A stretch of DNA of 64,000 nt from Ptychodera flava (lineage: Eukaryota > Hemichordata > Enteropneusta > Ptychoderidae). The notes beneath the pieces were generated by a model. That model ran no database searches. It was not told the origin of the DNA and saw nothing but the letters and a program-made list of their open reading frames with translations. This document shows, piece by piece, positions 12,062-23,440 of the stretch. Location of the stretch: NCBI RefSeq assembly GCF_041260155.1, contig NC_091947.1:33304032-33368031 (forward strand), read 5' to 3'. Both the position numbers and the translations under genes were made by a program. Position 1 is the stretch's first letter; each line of letters starts with the position of its first letter.

Positions 12062-13780
12062 TAACAGAAAGTGTCCACAGGCGCGACGACGAGAGCTCTC
12101 TAATTTATCTTGAGACACGCTGGTCCACAGTGCCATTCCGTCTGGATGCATCAGTCCAACGAGGACAGCCACGTAGTAGCTCGACGCACAAGTACAATAA
12201 TCTTCGTTGAAAGTCATAGCATGAAACTCCTACCAATAGGACGTTTGTAAATAACTGTAATGTACTCACAGGAACTCTGATATACCAGAACTTCCTCAGG
12301 CATCAACAGGCACACGAAGTTTCTAGACTGCAGTCACAATTTTGGCACCAGCGGGAAAAAATCCGTAAAGTCGGCCTCGCGGTCTTCAAAACTGGGAAAC
12401 TCAGTGGACGTGGACTTCCGACAATCCCAGCACTTGTGGGAAGTCAAAGTGACATGGCAATGAACATGTTTATATACGACAAAAATACATTATTCATAAA
12501 CACCTGGTCACGAAATAAGCAAAAGAAAACAAAAGGATTTCAAACTATGTCACCTGGTCACTAGAAAAATGAAAGAGGGTGTTTCCCTCGTAACAAAAGT
12601 CATGCTGTTGCATCAATAGCTACCATTTTGCCATTTGTATTAGAAAAGTTTAGCTTATCTAGTAAGTGATTCAAAAGGTTAGTATTTGTCTTGTTGTCCC
12701 ATCAACTGCATTCTTTCCCAAACTGCTACTTATATTGCCCTATTTGGTATGGATATGTATTAAAGCATGAAGAGCTTCCTTTATTCAAATGAAAGTCGCA
12801 AAATATGCAAATGAGGTTGAAATGTGCAAGTGGTAAAAATTATCGGACTTGTAAACTACTAATTTTTAAGTTGTGTTACCTGAAGTGGTTTTATGTATTG
12901 TTTTCATTTGATTGAATATATTCAGTTCTATATTTTTTAAGAATTTTTTTCTTATTTTCTTAAATGTTCAGAAATGGTATTTTCTCAGAATTTTTCACTG
13001 CAGTGATTTAGAAGTCAGATTCCAATACCCTGAAGAATTATTCTTGTTTACATATATTCATATTATAATGAGCTTTGGCACCAAAACTAATTTGTGAAGA
13101 TGTTTTTGGTACTTTTTGGTGAAAAAACTTTCTGTTTCAGGAACCACATGCAGTGACACTTTGAAATTTGGCATGAAGGTTCCTTTGTATGGTCATACAA
13201 CTATCAATTAAGATTTTATTGAAATAAAATCAATTATTTCTATATTTACTTCTTTTTTCATAATACTATATGGTCAGAGGTCCATATATCTTTCTTTCAT
13301 GAATTTGACTTGTTTTTGTACCGTCTATTTACCGTATGTTCTGTGCTGTTTTGTGTCTATGTTTACAACTATTGTCTTATGAATTCTGACCTAGTGTTAT
13401 TGGATTATGGATTGGTATGATTGCGATTATTATACATACACAAACATTTGAGTATTTTATATGTAGCAAGATGATTTTTTACACATTGGACATAGAAAAC
13501 TGTACTTAGTGTCAAACTTTAGTAAAATTATTCATTAAAAAAACAATGCTGAAGGTATTTTTACAGGTTTTGTCTCCTATTAAATATATTTGGTAAATTT
13601 ATCAGTATTTTTTGAGTCAACTGATGCAAGTGTATTACTGTTACTTTTGTTTAGTTTAGTTTAGCCTAATAAACTTATCTGTATCCAAATTTTGAGTAGT
13701 GCTGTGTACCAAATAATACTTTTCACAAATTGCAAATTTATGAACATTTACATTGATAAAGAATTACTGAACTGGTATTA
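12062..13780. other. Non-coding stretch with a small GC-richer patch
   Basis: 12060-12440 is richer in CpG than its surroundings and could be a promoter, but no convincing first exon was found on either strand. The rest is AT-rich and without recognised features. Confidence 0.35.
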
Positions 13781-13781
13781 A

Positions 13782-15110
13782 GGTAGTGCACCTCGAAAGT
13801 GAAAGACTTAAACTTTTGCTCAAACTTTCCCAAATCAACTTTCAACCATTCTTTTACCAAATCAATGATAAAAATCGGGGGTCATGGTGCAAAGTTTGGA
13901 GCTAGCTAAACAAACTGCCCAACATTTTGTGATATCTGAAATTCAAAATGGCCACTATCCCTGTCTTAACTCTATGGGAGAAATTAAATTTCGGATTTTT
14001 GAAAAACTATGACAGTGAAAATTTTTATTCAGGTTCCTTTAGGTGACTTCTGTCAGATTTGTTCAAATTGTGGTGAAATTTCAATATCTGTATTTTTGAA
14101 TCATTTCCCTGTTTTTGGTCAAAAATCTTCTCTTAAACCAAGTATATCCAATGACTTTGAAACTTTGTATGAGTGATCCTAGGGTTGACTTCAGTCAGAT
14201 TTGTTCAAATTGTGGTAAAATTTTCATATTTGTGTCTTTCTGACAATATTTCCCATTTTTGGTCAGGAAACTTTCTTCTCTGGAACTGCTCATCTTAGTA
14301 TCAATTGATGTACAGGTGCAGCCAGGGAGCAGACATGAATTGAATCAAATGAACATTATTAGTGTCAAAAGTATGCAAATGAAGCAAATCCTGAAAATTG
14401 CTGAAATTCTTTAACCACAGGCTAGATTGATATGCCTGCTTCTTGAGGCAACTTCTGTCAGATTTGTTCAAATTGTGGTGAAATTTCAATATTTGTATTT
14501 TCAAGTTATTTTTCCCATTTTGGTTTTAAAATCTTCTCCTCTCAAACCTTGTGTCCAATCACTTTGAAACTTTGTGTGAGTGGTCCTAGGGTTGACCCCA
14601 GTCAGATTTGTTCAAATTGTGGTTAAATTTTCATATTTGTATTTGTTGGACAATGTTTCCCATTTTGTGATCTTCTCTAAAACTGCTGGTCGGATGGCTT
14701 TCAAACTTGTTATAGCGATGATCTCATGGGTGACATATCAGTCTGATTTGTTTAAATTATGGTGAAATCTATATATATTTCTATTTTTGGAAAATTTTTC
14801 CTATTTTTTGTTTAAAAATCTCTGCCCTCAGAAACCTTTTTGCTTGATCACTTGGTATCACAGAGTAAACTTCGTTGAGTTTGTTGGAATTGTGGTGAAA
14901 GTGGTATATTTGTATTTTCAAAAAAAATTCTGAAATTGCTTGTCCAATTGCTTTGAAATTTGATATGAAGTTTCTCATGGATAATCTGTATCAGTTTTGT
15001 TCAAATTTTGACAAAACATGCAACAGTATTTTTTCGGACAATTTTTGCTGTTTTTGGTCCATTCTTGAATTCCCTGGTCAGTTTTCAAAACGTTAAAAAT
15101 TTCACTTTTT
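13782..15110. repeat. Degenerate tandem repeat, period about 140 bp
   Basis: The phrase CAGATTTGTTCAAATTGTGG, followed by TGAAATTTCAATATTTGTAT, recurs near 14053, 14197, 14457, 14603, 14743, 14870 and 14995 with growing divergence. Most steps are 126-144 bases and one is about 260. The block begins with AAGGTAGTGCACCTCGAAAG. A second, shorter copy of the family is at 21880-22290. Open frames across it differ between units, so it is not coding. Confidence 0.75.
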
Positions 15111-15963
15111 TATCTGTGTGTAGATGCATGCTCAACTGTAAATGGGAATTTGTTCAAATAAAGTTATCATTTACTTGAAATTTGCTAATTGAAAAACAAC
15201 CATAGGCCAACGAGCATGTAATAATTTGTTTTCTTAAACGTTAGTGTAATGAACTACCAAATATTGTTTCCGTAATTCCATGCTATACAATATTACAAGA
15301 GGACACCTTTACTTCGGTATCTGGTAAATTAATGTACAAATAATTTTGATGTACTTATGGCTGCATAGTGTTTTTGTGTATGTGTCCTTGGCAACAGTTG
15401 CCAACCATTACATACTTCACCTTTGTATTTGATGGACAGTGCATAAAAATTTATTCAAATGCATATGACATGATGAATATTACAAGCTAAGGGCCATAAA
15501 AACTAAATATAGTACTACACTCGCTCTGGCCTGTCACATCTAAGCAAATATGAGCAAATTTACCATCATAGACGCTATTTTTTCTGGTTAGTAATTGTAT
15601 TTCACCTCCGTTAATTTAACCTCTTTGTGAAATTATACATATCTTTACTCTGGTATCACATTCAATCACTACTGTGCATCATATTCTATATGGAAGTTAC
15701 AGCCACTTATGTTGCAATAGTAGAATTTGAATAATCTTGTCGCAGCAAGGTGACTTTTACAGATCAAGTTCAAGAAGTTAGTTTTAACTGCCCAAGTTTA
15801 GCAGACAATAAAACCACAAAAAGGGGTTTACTGGATATTTTGTATATTATTGTGTTCAGCAAGAAGTTCAATTCAAGAGTACAGGTTGAACCCCTTCATT
15901 TCCCATGAATAAGAAAAATAAAGAAAAACGGGATCTGATCGGGAGTGATTCGTACCTGCAGTT
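15111..15963. other. Non-coding stretch before the duplication
   Basis: No feature was recognised. The segmental duplication starts at 15964, with no sequence match between the two copies upstream of that base. Confidence 0.45.
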
Positions 15964-16611
15964 TGAGTTAGGCATATTAGTAGTACACAATTACTCTTGG
16001 CTGTTCCTTTTATACCGGCACATGCCTGTTCAATATTTACACAAACGCATGCATGACCTTAAGTTACTTTGGTTAACCTGAAATTTTGCATGGGAACTGG
16101 TGTCATTTATCAGGATTTCCTCCAACACTGCAACTTCTCTGCTCAAAACTACCATAGTAATAATTCAAAACGCGATCTTCTTCTGTCTAGTGTAATTTGA
16201 TTCAGGTATGTGCAATAATGCTACCATTATAGAACAACATCCTTGCCATTAATCATTTTGAGGCATACGATCAGGGCGATGGTTTTTGTGATTTTATTAC
16301 GAAAATAGATGTCAGAGACACAAGATTATTGTAACACCTTGACCTTTCCTGTCGCCACCTGTTGATATTTTTGGTTGATCGGTATTATCAGTAAATTATC
16401 ATCCTATGCCTGTATTGTCATTCTCCTATTATTTAAAGAGTATCGATATAAACCTGCATTTTAATATGTTAAAGTATGAATTATATTTTCACTGTAATAT
16501 GCAATGGATATTGACGAAATGAGGTGAACTGCAAAGTATTCAATATGCAATACGTGAAAAACTGACATACTTCGCTGATACTCATTGAACAAGCGCCTAC
16601 AGTGGACTAAT

Positions 16612-16696
16612 AGAATCTCACACCCCCAAGGACCTGGGATCAGATCTCTCACACGAGTTAGAAATCTGATCCCAGGTCCTTGGTGTGTGAGATTCT
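16612..16696. repeat. Hairpin with arms of about 33 bp
   Basis: Left arm AGAATCTCACACCCCCAAGG plus ACCTGGGATCAGAT; the right arm is its near-perfect complement; the loop is about 18 bases. It lies in the part of copy A (16600-17010) missing from copy B, so it may have arrived with that segment. No clear flanking duplication was found. Confidence 0.7.
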
Positions 16697-17719
16697 TTTC
16701 TCACATGACCACAAAATGCGTTAAATTCATATTGGACACGTACAATATTATCAAAAATCCTGACAACTCTGTCGTCTGCCGCTGTACTTTGACCTGCTTA
16801 CTTTGTAGTTCTGGTCCGTGTGTTACTCGTCGTGCCATTGGATAACATTTTTGCGCGTGGAACAAAACAGACTGCTTATCATCCAATCAGAGGTCGTGTA
16901 ATATTTACTGCAGAGTGTGGGACGGTTTCTGAGAGTGTTGGAGCGATTTTTCCCACACTCTCGATCCCGCACTCCCAGCAGCTGCAGGAATGTGAGAAGA
17001 TAGAGATCCGCTGCGCTATGTAGAAAATAACTAGTTGCGAGACATGTGTTGATAAATAAGGTTGAAGTCGACTTCGATAGCTAATTTCAAGATTGGCTTG
17101 ACCTAAAATGACAAATATAGTTGCAAAATACACAATTGAAGATCTCATCATCATTTAACATATCACATGAAGATCATCCCTAAAAACATGTCTACCAAAT
17201 ATCAAATCTATCAGAGGGTAGTTTTTGAGAAAAAATTGACCGAAATTGGGAAAACTTGTCCTGTCAGGGTATGCCAAGTCAGGGAGATACAATAATCGGC
17301 GTTGGTGATAGTTAGGAAAAAACGAAATAAGGAGATTATGGAGGGTAATTCATGGATATGGACTGTTGTCTTTGAAATACTATACAGCGATAGCGAGGGT
17401 TAAGTATAGGAAAAAGGTAAGACTTTCACAATAAAAATGTTTAATACATGACTTACATTTATCATAACTTCAAGACGGTTATTGTTTGCGATACCCTGTG
17501 GCAAAACCTGCTGTATGCAGCTACGTCTTGCCGAATTGTAGAGTTCGTCACGTCTTGACTAGGCCGTGCTTCGAGTCTAAAGGAAGAGAGCCGAAATCAG
17601 TTCGTATTTGATGAAAATGCCGGACTGAATCCATATCTCGGATAACTTTTTAACATGTACTTCTGAACCAAGGGGGGACGTATCACGTTTCCGCGTTTAT
17701 TATGGAGAACTACCGCCTA

Positions 17720-17734
17720 CCACGGTCCCTCCAC
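17720..17734. repeat. Half-palindrome of the CACGGTCCCTCCAC family
   Basis: CCACGGTCCCTCCAC is identical to one full arm of the 30-bp palindrome at 18460, but the second arm is absent here. It lies in a segment present only in copy A. Confidence 0.55.
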
Positions 17735-18296
17735 AAAACCATGCGCCTACCTTCAGAAACAAGTCACGAGATCAGTTGCTGTCACAGAATATAACGCGAT
17801 TGGTTCACGGACAGAGCCCCGAGAGCCTGAGTTTGTCACTTACTACACTGGAGTCAACAATATTATGACCGAGCTACAGAAGCTATGAGTTATAAGCTTC
17901 TCTCGTCAAAACAAAAACATTTTGTTTAATGTTGTGGATTTGCCCATTCGAAAATTGTAATTTCTTTACAGTAAATGGACGGCCGATAGTGAAATGGTCA
18001 GATGCTTCAGGAGTGTAGTCTGAATACTATTTTGAAAAATTGTATAACATGAATTATTGACAGTAATGAAGGGTTACAGTGCTTGCCAGATGTTTGACTG
18101 TGTAGTTCTCAGGTTATTGTTGGTAATACAATCAATCCATTTACAACAACGTATCTCCGGTTTATTTTTTTCCGAACCCATTTCTCATCCTTGGTGTTAG
18201 TTGTATTTATTTAACTTGTGGCAAATACATTTACATAGCAAATGGCTCCCTATTGTTCATTTCATGGCATAAATAAATCGTTTATTACGTACATCA

Positions 18297-18597
18297 GGGG
18301 TCGACCATTAGATCTTGAGAAAGTATTTCAAAATCGGTAGTCCAATTAGATCTTGGGTCACCATAGAGAAAAAAAATCTGCTGAATAAAATTCGATAACT
18401 TGAAAAAGACGTTTTTCAGTGAGTTTCGTTACTTTGAAAATATTCACCCGAACGTCTGGCCACGGTCCCTCCACGTGGAGGGACCGTGGTCTGGCAAATA
18501 TGTGGAAATTTAGAAAGAAAAGTAGTATCGGTGTCAAGCTCAATAAGAAAAAACATTTTGTTACTATAAATTTTGGAACGTATACGTTTTGCAAGAC
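18297..18597. mobile_element. Harbinger-like MITE, copy A allele, right end lost
   Basis: It begins GGGGTCGACCATTAGATCTT after CATCA and matches the element at 27934-28223 in copy B along its length. It is therefore older than the duplication. The right inverted end present in copy B is replaced here by an AAT microsatellite. Its ends are related to those of the large element at 3893-5648. Confidence 0.65.
18460..18489. mobile_element. 30-bp perfect palindromic insertion with 5-bp duplication
   Basis: Two 15-base arms, CCACGGTCCCTCCAC and its exact complement, meet with no loop. TCTGG is duplicated on both sides (18455-18459 and 18490-18494). The matching place in copy B (near 28091) has a single TCGGG and no palindrome: AACG-TCGGG-CAAG there against AACG-TCTGG-palindrome-TCTGG-CAAA here. 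The insertion therefore happened after duplication, and the whole inserted unit is the palindrome. Confidence 0.8.
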
Positions 18598-18637
<40 letters not shown>

Positions 18638-18638
18638 T
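18598..18638. repeat. (AAT)n microsatellite
   Basis: About 13 uninterrupted AAT units. Confidence 0.95.
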
Positions 18639-19365
18639 TTTATTGCTTGCTTGTAAATACAGGATTTACATCACATTTGTGGCAATAAAAGTGTGATACA
18701 AAAATAAGTTCAAATTTTCTTCAATAAAGATAAATGCGAGACCATTTCCTGTCATCGCATCTGTCTTCCTGGTAAAACTACCAAACAAAAGCGAGTCTCA
18801 CGTAACGTATACTGGAAAAGCTTTCAGGACTACATGGATGTCGTCCGAAGGACGTATTACAATAGGAAGAGGCCTACCTGGAAAGGCTATTGTCGAATCT
18901 GGCATCACTATACGCATTGTGTATTGGCTATAGGCTGTTATCAAGGGTATTCTATGCCCTATTATATAATAGCTTTCTAAGACTTGCTTTCAGTGAAAGA
19001 CCTTTGGCAAAGTCACAAGGTCGGAGTCTGGAAAATGTTTCAAAGTATTTGGACTTTGTTTTGCATTGTTATTCTGTGCACGTGATATTGGCGGAAATAC
19101 TGTTATGTAATTGTGATCGAAGGCATCATCAGAGGTTAGTCAACTCTCACCCTATCCGTGGCAATAGTTTTCTGTATTGTCGTTCGTTCGTTTTTCCACT
19201 TCCATAGAGGAATAATAGAGGTTTTTCCGATTGTTTTGGCTGCATTCACATATAATGGTGAGGAATTAAATCGGCCGTTTCTGGTCGGGTTGGATTTAAA
19301 AGAAAGTGTAAATTTGAGGGTGGGGGACAAGAAAATCTTATGTCAGCTTTGCATGGTTGGCTAAA

Positions 19366-19576
19366 GTCTTCGGTTTGTAGATTTTCTATAAGTAATCTAC
19401 AACACGAAGACCCTGCGATGAATTCTGATATGTACATCTGCTGAAATTTTATATTTGAAGAAACTGGATTGTGGCAGAGAACATTGCATTTTTCATGCTA
19501 AATGTCGCTGTAGTCGGAAGGGGAGGCCAAACTCTTCATTTCCGTAGATTCTGGATGGTAGTCTACAAAATGAAGA
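19366..19576. repeat. Pair of conserved hairpins upstream of the secreted-protein gene (copy A)
   Basis: Two stem-loops: 19366-19411 (GTCTTCGGTTTGTAGATT with its near complement) and 19533-19576 (TCTTCATTTCCGTAGATT with its near complement). Both recur at the matching place in copy B (33595-33639 and 33771-33816). In several pairs both arms differ between copies while pairing is largely kept. They lie 470-680 bases before the start codon. They could be remnants of two small elements or structured regulatory DNA/RNA. Confidence 0.55.
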
Positions 19577-20046
19577 CCCCGCAATAACTTGCGTGCAATG
19601 CAGTGTCATGTATGTGCGCTTATTGTCTGAGTATTTTCAAGTTTGTGAGATGATGGATGGCTGTTCATCTTCGTTCGCGCAAGGAATGTCGAAACTTTTT
19701 TAAGACATCTTCCATCTTCGACGTCCATTTTGTACACTACCTTAAAAATCTATGGTCTACCCAACATATACGTCCAATGGTAATTTGCATGAAGGCCTCA
19801 AGGCTTTTTCCGGGTTCTCAGAACTACTGCACGCTTCCTTGGGGATCAAAACAAAAGCTCTCATGTGGTAAACTATACACTTAAGCGCGCCCGGTGTTTC
19901 CGAGAAAACCGGACCTAGAATCCTTTAAATGGAGAAGAAGACCCGTTTATGAGCTCAGAACTCTTCGTACCTCAGAGCTCAGCACAAACACCTGAGAATT
20001 GCAGGAGAAAGTCGTTTTTACTAGACCTGTGAAGCCAACGACCGAC

Positions 20047-21534
20047 ATGAATGTGCACGTGTTTCAATTGGGATTGATTTGCTTGATGATCATTAGCTTG
20101 GCCAGCGCAAACCGTCGCACGTAAGTATTAAACTCAATTTCATGATATTCAACATATCACCAGTTCATGTTTTTGTTTTGCACTATGAGTCTCTAGACAT
20201 TATACTGGTGGGTGTTTAGTTTGAATCACTATTGACATGTAGTGTGATCACTAAAGGAGAGAGAAACAATTAAATAAGTAAAACATGAACACATGACACT
20301 TACGTAAAGTGCTGCTCTAACAAGGTATTGAAATATAATGCACGGAAAGTGTGCTTTCACATCTCACCGTTCAGATTTGTACCAGAAACTTTAAATTGAA
20401 AGTCTACGGATGCTGACATAGTTTGTCTAATCGCCTTCTCGCTCATCTCAAGTTAACTTTTAGTATAATTATTCGACTTCGGAATGATGAGTGCATGGTA
20501 TGGGGCAAACTTTGGTCATATTATTGGAAGTGAAAGTTTGTATCGACAAATTCTAAAAACTATCACATGCATAGCTATATATATAGATTTGGTGCTCTGG
20601 ATCCCTTCGTGGAGGGACCGTGAATCCCACTAATGCTTGACAAGGTCAAGAGTTGTCGATTATGGGAATCCATGGAAACGTATGTAATGCCATAAATAAA
20701 TACTCATTTCACACATGTTTGGTTTCTTCAAATTCAATGTGACAATATACCTTGCAAGCTTTGCACTGGTTTTCGGGGATGGGCTCGGGTTACCCCTAAC
20801 ACTATATTTATTAAACATTCAGATTTGGCCCATGGAATGGCTGTGAAATGACATTTTTGTTAGAAAAATATCGACGTCAGGTAGCTAGGATTTAAGGATG
20901 GGTTGTAAATATGCGCATAGATGCTCGCTCTTCGAAGTAAAAAAATCGAATATCATTTAAGACATATTGTAAGAATTATGCAATATTTAGAAAATTATCA
21001 AAGTATTGCTAATTTTTACCCGCGTTCATGAACACAGAACGGTAGAGGGGTTTTTAGCTTCCTGTGAAACAATAATGGTTGAAATTTCTCAGATTCGTCT
21101 TTGACTTGTTTCGTTCTTTTTTTAACTGTAGGTGTTTTTGCGAGATTCGTACCGGATCTAGCAAGAGCAGTCCTTTGCTGACTGACGTTGACGACCCGTA
21201 CTACAGCCACTGGTTGCACTACAGCTGCAGGTCTGCCATAGAAAACTGTCCTAGAGACTGCCGCGCAGCCGCTGCAAGAGCACTCGGTGGATCCACCAAC
21301 CCCCTCGATAACAATGCTGGATTATCAGCCTGTCAACGACTAGGCAGAACGATTCTCCCCGAAAACCGTGTTCACCTGTACGCCCATTACACAACCAGCA
21401 GCTGTGGTCACGAAGGACACACTTACCTTGGCGAAGTCTGTTGCTGGAAGCTTCAGTTCCAAGGAGTACCCTATCCATTCTACCTCTTCAATCAAAGCTG
21501 TGATGTAGATGGAGGGCCCATCCTCATTGGTTGA
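20047..21534 (+). CDS. Secreted cysteine-rich protein, copy A (two exons)
   Basis: Exon 1 is 20047-20120 and ends at CGCAC/GTAAGT. Exon 2 is 21132-21534 after CTGTAG. Together they encode 158 residues. Residues 1-21 are a classic signal peptide (hydrophobic core LGLICLMIISLA, likely cut after ASA), so the product is secreted. The mature part has ten cysteines (26, 28, 57, 64, 68, 92, 116, 128, 129, 148), enough for five disulfides, starting with a C-x-C and including an adjacent CC pair. Other marks are DVDDPYYSHWLHY, a GHEGHTYLGE histidine/glycine patch and an aromatic PYPFYLF. I do not recognise the family. Size, cysteine content and recent duplication suit a secreted defence or extracellular-matrix protein, but that is inference. 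The paralog at 34724-44622 differs at only 7 of 158 residues while the introns differ much more, so both copies appear to be under constraint. A TATA-like CTTTAAAT near 19922 may be the promoter. Confidence 0.85.
20609..20622. repeat. Half-palindrome GTGGAGGGACCGTG in intron 1 (copy A)
   Basis: Shares the arm of the 18460 palindrome. The matching site in copy B (35486-35502) keeps CAC in front of it, so this half-site is older than the duplication. Confidence 0.5.
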
Positions 21535-21744
21535 AGGACTGTGTGCCTCTGGAGGCATGACACGGGTTACTGAATGAAGTATATACATGGAAAAGTGTTG
21601 AAATACCTGTAATCATTGTGATTATTCAGTATATCAGTGATCTCTTAGTGAGCGATGAAACGTACCGTCAAATGACTGCTCAATGCCATATTTTATTTTA
21701 TTGATGGCACACAATTTCGAACACTTGACACAGCTTTTGGTGCA

Positions 21745-21775
21745 GTATTTGTATGTATGTATGCATGTATGTATG
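21745..21775. repeat. (TATG)n microsatellite
   Basis: Interrupted TATG/CATG tetranucleotide units. Confidence 0.8.
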
Positions 21776-21879
21776 ACCATCGACATCGACATCAAAAACA
21801 CCAAAACCGCAGCATCTCTATCATCTTAGTATTTGGGTACATGTGTACCTGGGGGTGTAGATGTGGACTGATCAAATGA

Positions 21880-22290
21880 ACATTATTAGTGTAAGAATAT
21901 GCAAATGAGGTCAAGAAAAGCAAAATCCTGCAAATTTCTTTAAAATTCTGTCACCACATGCCAAATTGGTATGCAGGTTTCTTTAGGCGACTTCTGTCAG
22001 ATTTGTTTAAATCGTGGTGAAATTTCAATATTTGTATTTTTGAATCATTTTCCCTTTGGTCAAAAAATCTACTCTTCTGAAACCACGTGTCCAATCACTT
22101 TTAAACTTTGTATTAGTGATCCTAGGGTTGACCTCATTCAGATTTGTTCAAATTGTTGTGAAATTTTCATATTTGTTTTTTTTTCAGACAATTTTCCCCA
22201 TTTTTGTCAGAATAGTTTCTTCTCTAAAACTGCTCATCTTGATATCAATCGGTGTACAGGTTTGCCAGGGTTGTGGATGTGAATTTGATC
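21880..22290. repeat. Second block of the 140-bp repeat family
   Basis: GCGACTTCTGTCAGATTTGT at 21987 and TTCAGATTTGTTCAAATTGT at 22137 match the block at 13782-15110. The preceding segment (GATCAAATGAACATTATTAG, then AATATGCAAATGA) matches 14345-14380, so the family unit is larger than the tandem period alone. Confidence 0.7.
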
Positions 22291-22717
22291 AAATAAACAT
22301 ACAGCAGAGTGTAGATTTCAAAGGACAGGTGGTTGAGAAAACAGTAGCGAGAATCAGTGTGTCAAATAACAGTCAGACTTTAAACTGAGAATATACAGAA
22401 GTAAAATAGTGTTTTGCAATTTGGTAGCAACCATAAAGGCAGAATCAACCAAGAATGACCAAAATAAGTTACCTATAGCTTATACTGGATATCAAAACTC
22501 CACATAATGCCATACAAAACTAGGTTTATCGCAGGGTCTTCAAAATGTTCAACAACAGTGTTATCGAAGATACTGACTGTTGTTTGTACCATTAAATGGG
22601 GAGTTCATGCATGTGATGTTGTCTTTTTTTCGTTACAAGTATGTAGTATTAGGGTATAATTCTACATAATTTTGTTGAGAATATTACTTATTCTAAAGTT
22701 GTTTTTTTATGTACAGA

Positions 22718-23440
22718 GGAAGACATTATCAGAATGCTTGATTTCCTCGTCGACAACATATTTGTTGAATTTGGAGTAAGCATTTTCCAAAAGTGTGTAG
22801 GAATTCCTATGGGTACAATTGCTTGCTGACTTATTTCTGTACTACACGAGGCAGAATTTATCCTGAAGTTAATAAAACAGAAAAATTGTCTCTGTAGCTA
22901 GATTTTTTACCTTACATTAAGATACATGGACAATGTTATTTCGATGAATAACTTCAGATTCAGTGACTATCTCGCTATGATTTATCCTCAAGAATTGGAC
23001 ATTAAAGAAACTATAGAAACAGCCTCTTGTGCTTCTTATCTGGGTATTGACTCAAAAAATGGTCACCTTTCTACTAGGCTATATGACGAGGGTCGAGAGA
23101 CATGATTTCAACTTTACTATCATAAATTTCCCACATCTCATCATTAATATTTCACTCTCACCAGCTTATGGGGTAGACACTTCCCAGCTTATCCGATATG
23201 CAAGAGCATGCAGTTCATTTGGTAATTTTGTAGAGAGACATAGTCATCTCTCTTACAAACTTTTAAATCAAGGCTATACCAGAGAAAGACTTGTATCAAC
23301 ATTCACGCGCTTTTTGGCAGGTATCGCAAGCTGGTAGATAAATGCAATATCTCTCTTCGACAAATGATCGCTGATGGCATCAGTCCCATTGGTCGTCAGG
23401 GACTTGTCAGAAATTACAGGGGCTGGTGTTTTCCGAAACA
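22718..23440 (+). pseudogene. Reverse-transcriptase fossil, possibly Penelope-like
   Basis: The translated pieces resemble the later part of a reverse transcriptase of the kind with GIPMGTN and a YARACSSFGNFVERH segment, seen in many fish and invertebrate genomic repeats. I lean to a Penelope-like element, but the family is uncertain. It covers only part of an element, is broken several times and has no visible terminal repeats. It looks old. It lies in the spacer between the two duplication copies. Confidence 0.6.

Larger units (their letters stand above)
15964..21660 (+). repeat. Segmental duplication, copy A
   Basis: This block pairs with 26762-46130 in the same orientation. Matches begin at TGAGTTAGGCATATTAG (15964 and 26762) and continue through colinear blocks: 15964-16600 with 26762-27400, 17010-17310 with 27425-27710, 18095-18597 with 27715-28170, 18720-19200 with 29060-29530, 19260-20120 with 33510-34797, intron parts, and exon 2 plus the 3' flank to about 21660 with 46130. 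Segments 16600-17010 and 17316-18095 have no partner in copy B. Copy A is the compact version and carries the secreted-protein gene at 20047-21534. Confidence 0.85.

Noticed and set aside
11984-12217. 77-residue minus-strand frame in a GC-richer patch after the membrane-protein gene
   Set aside because: Could be a first exon of a divergent gene, but no donor or continuing exon was found.
14040-15000. Open frames with repeated FVQIVVKFSYL-like peptides
   Set aside because: These are translations of the degenerate 140-bp repeat; frames change from unit to unit.
16905-16985. Imperfect GAGTGTGGGA / TCCCGCACTC inverted repeat
   Set aside because: Too imperfect and without boundaries; may be chance within a GC-richer patch.
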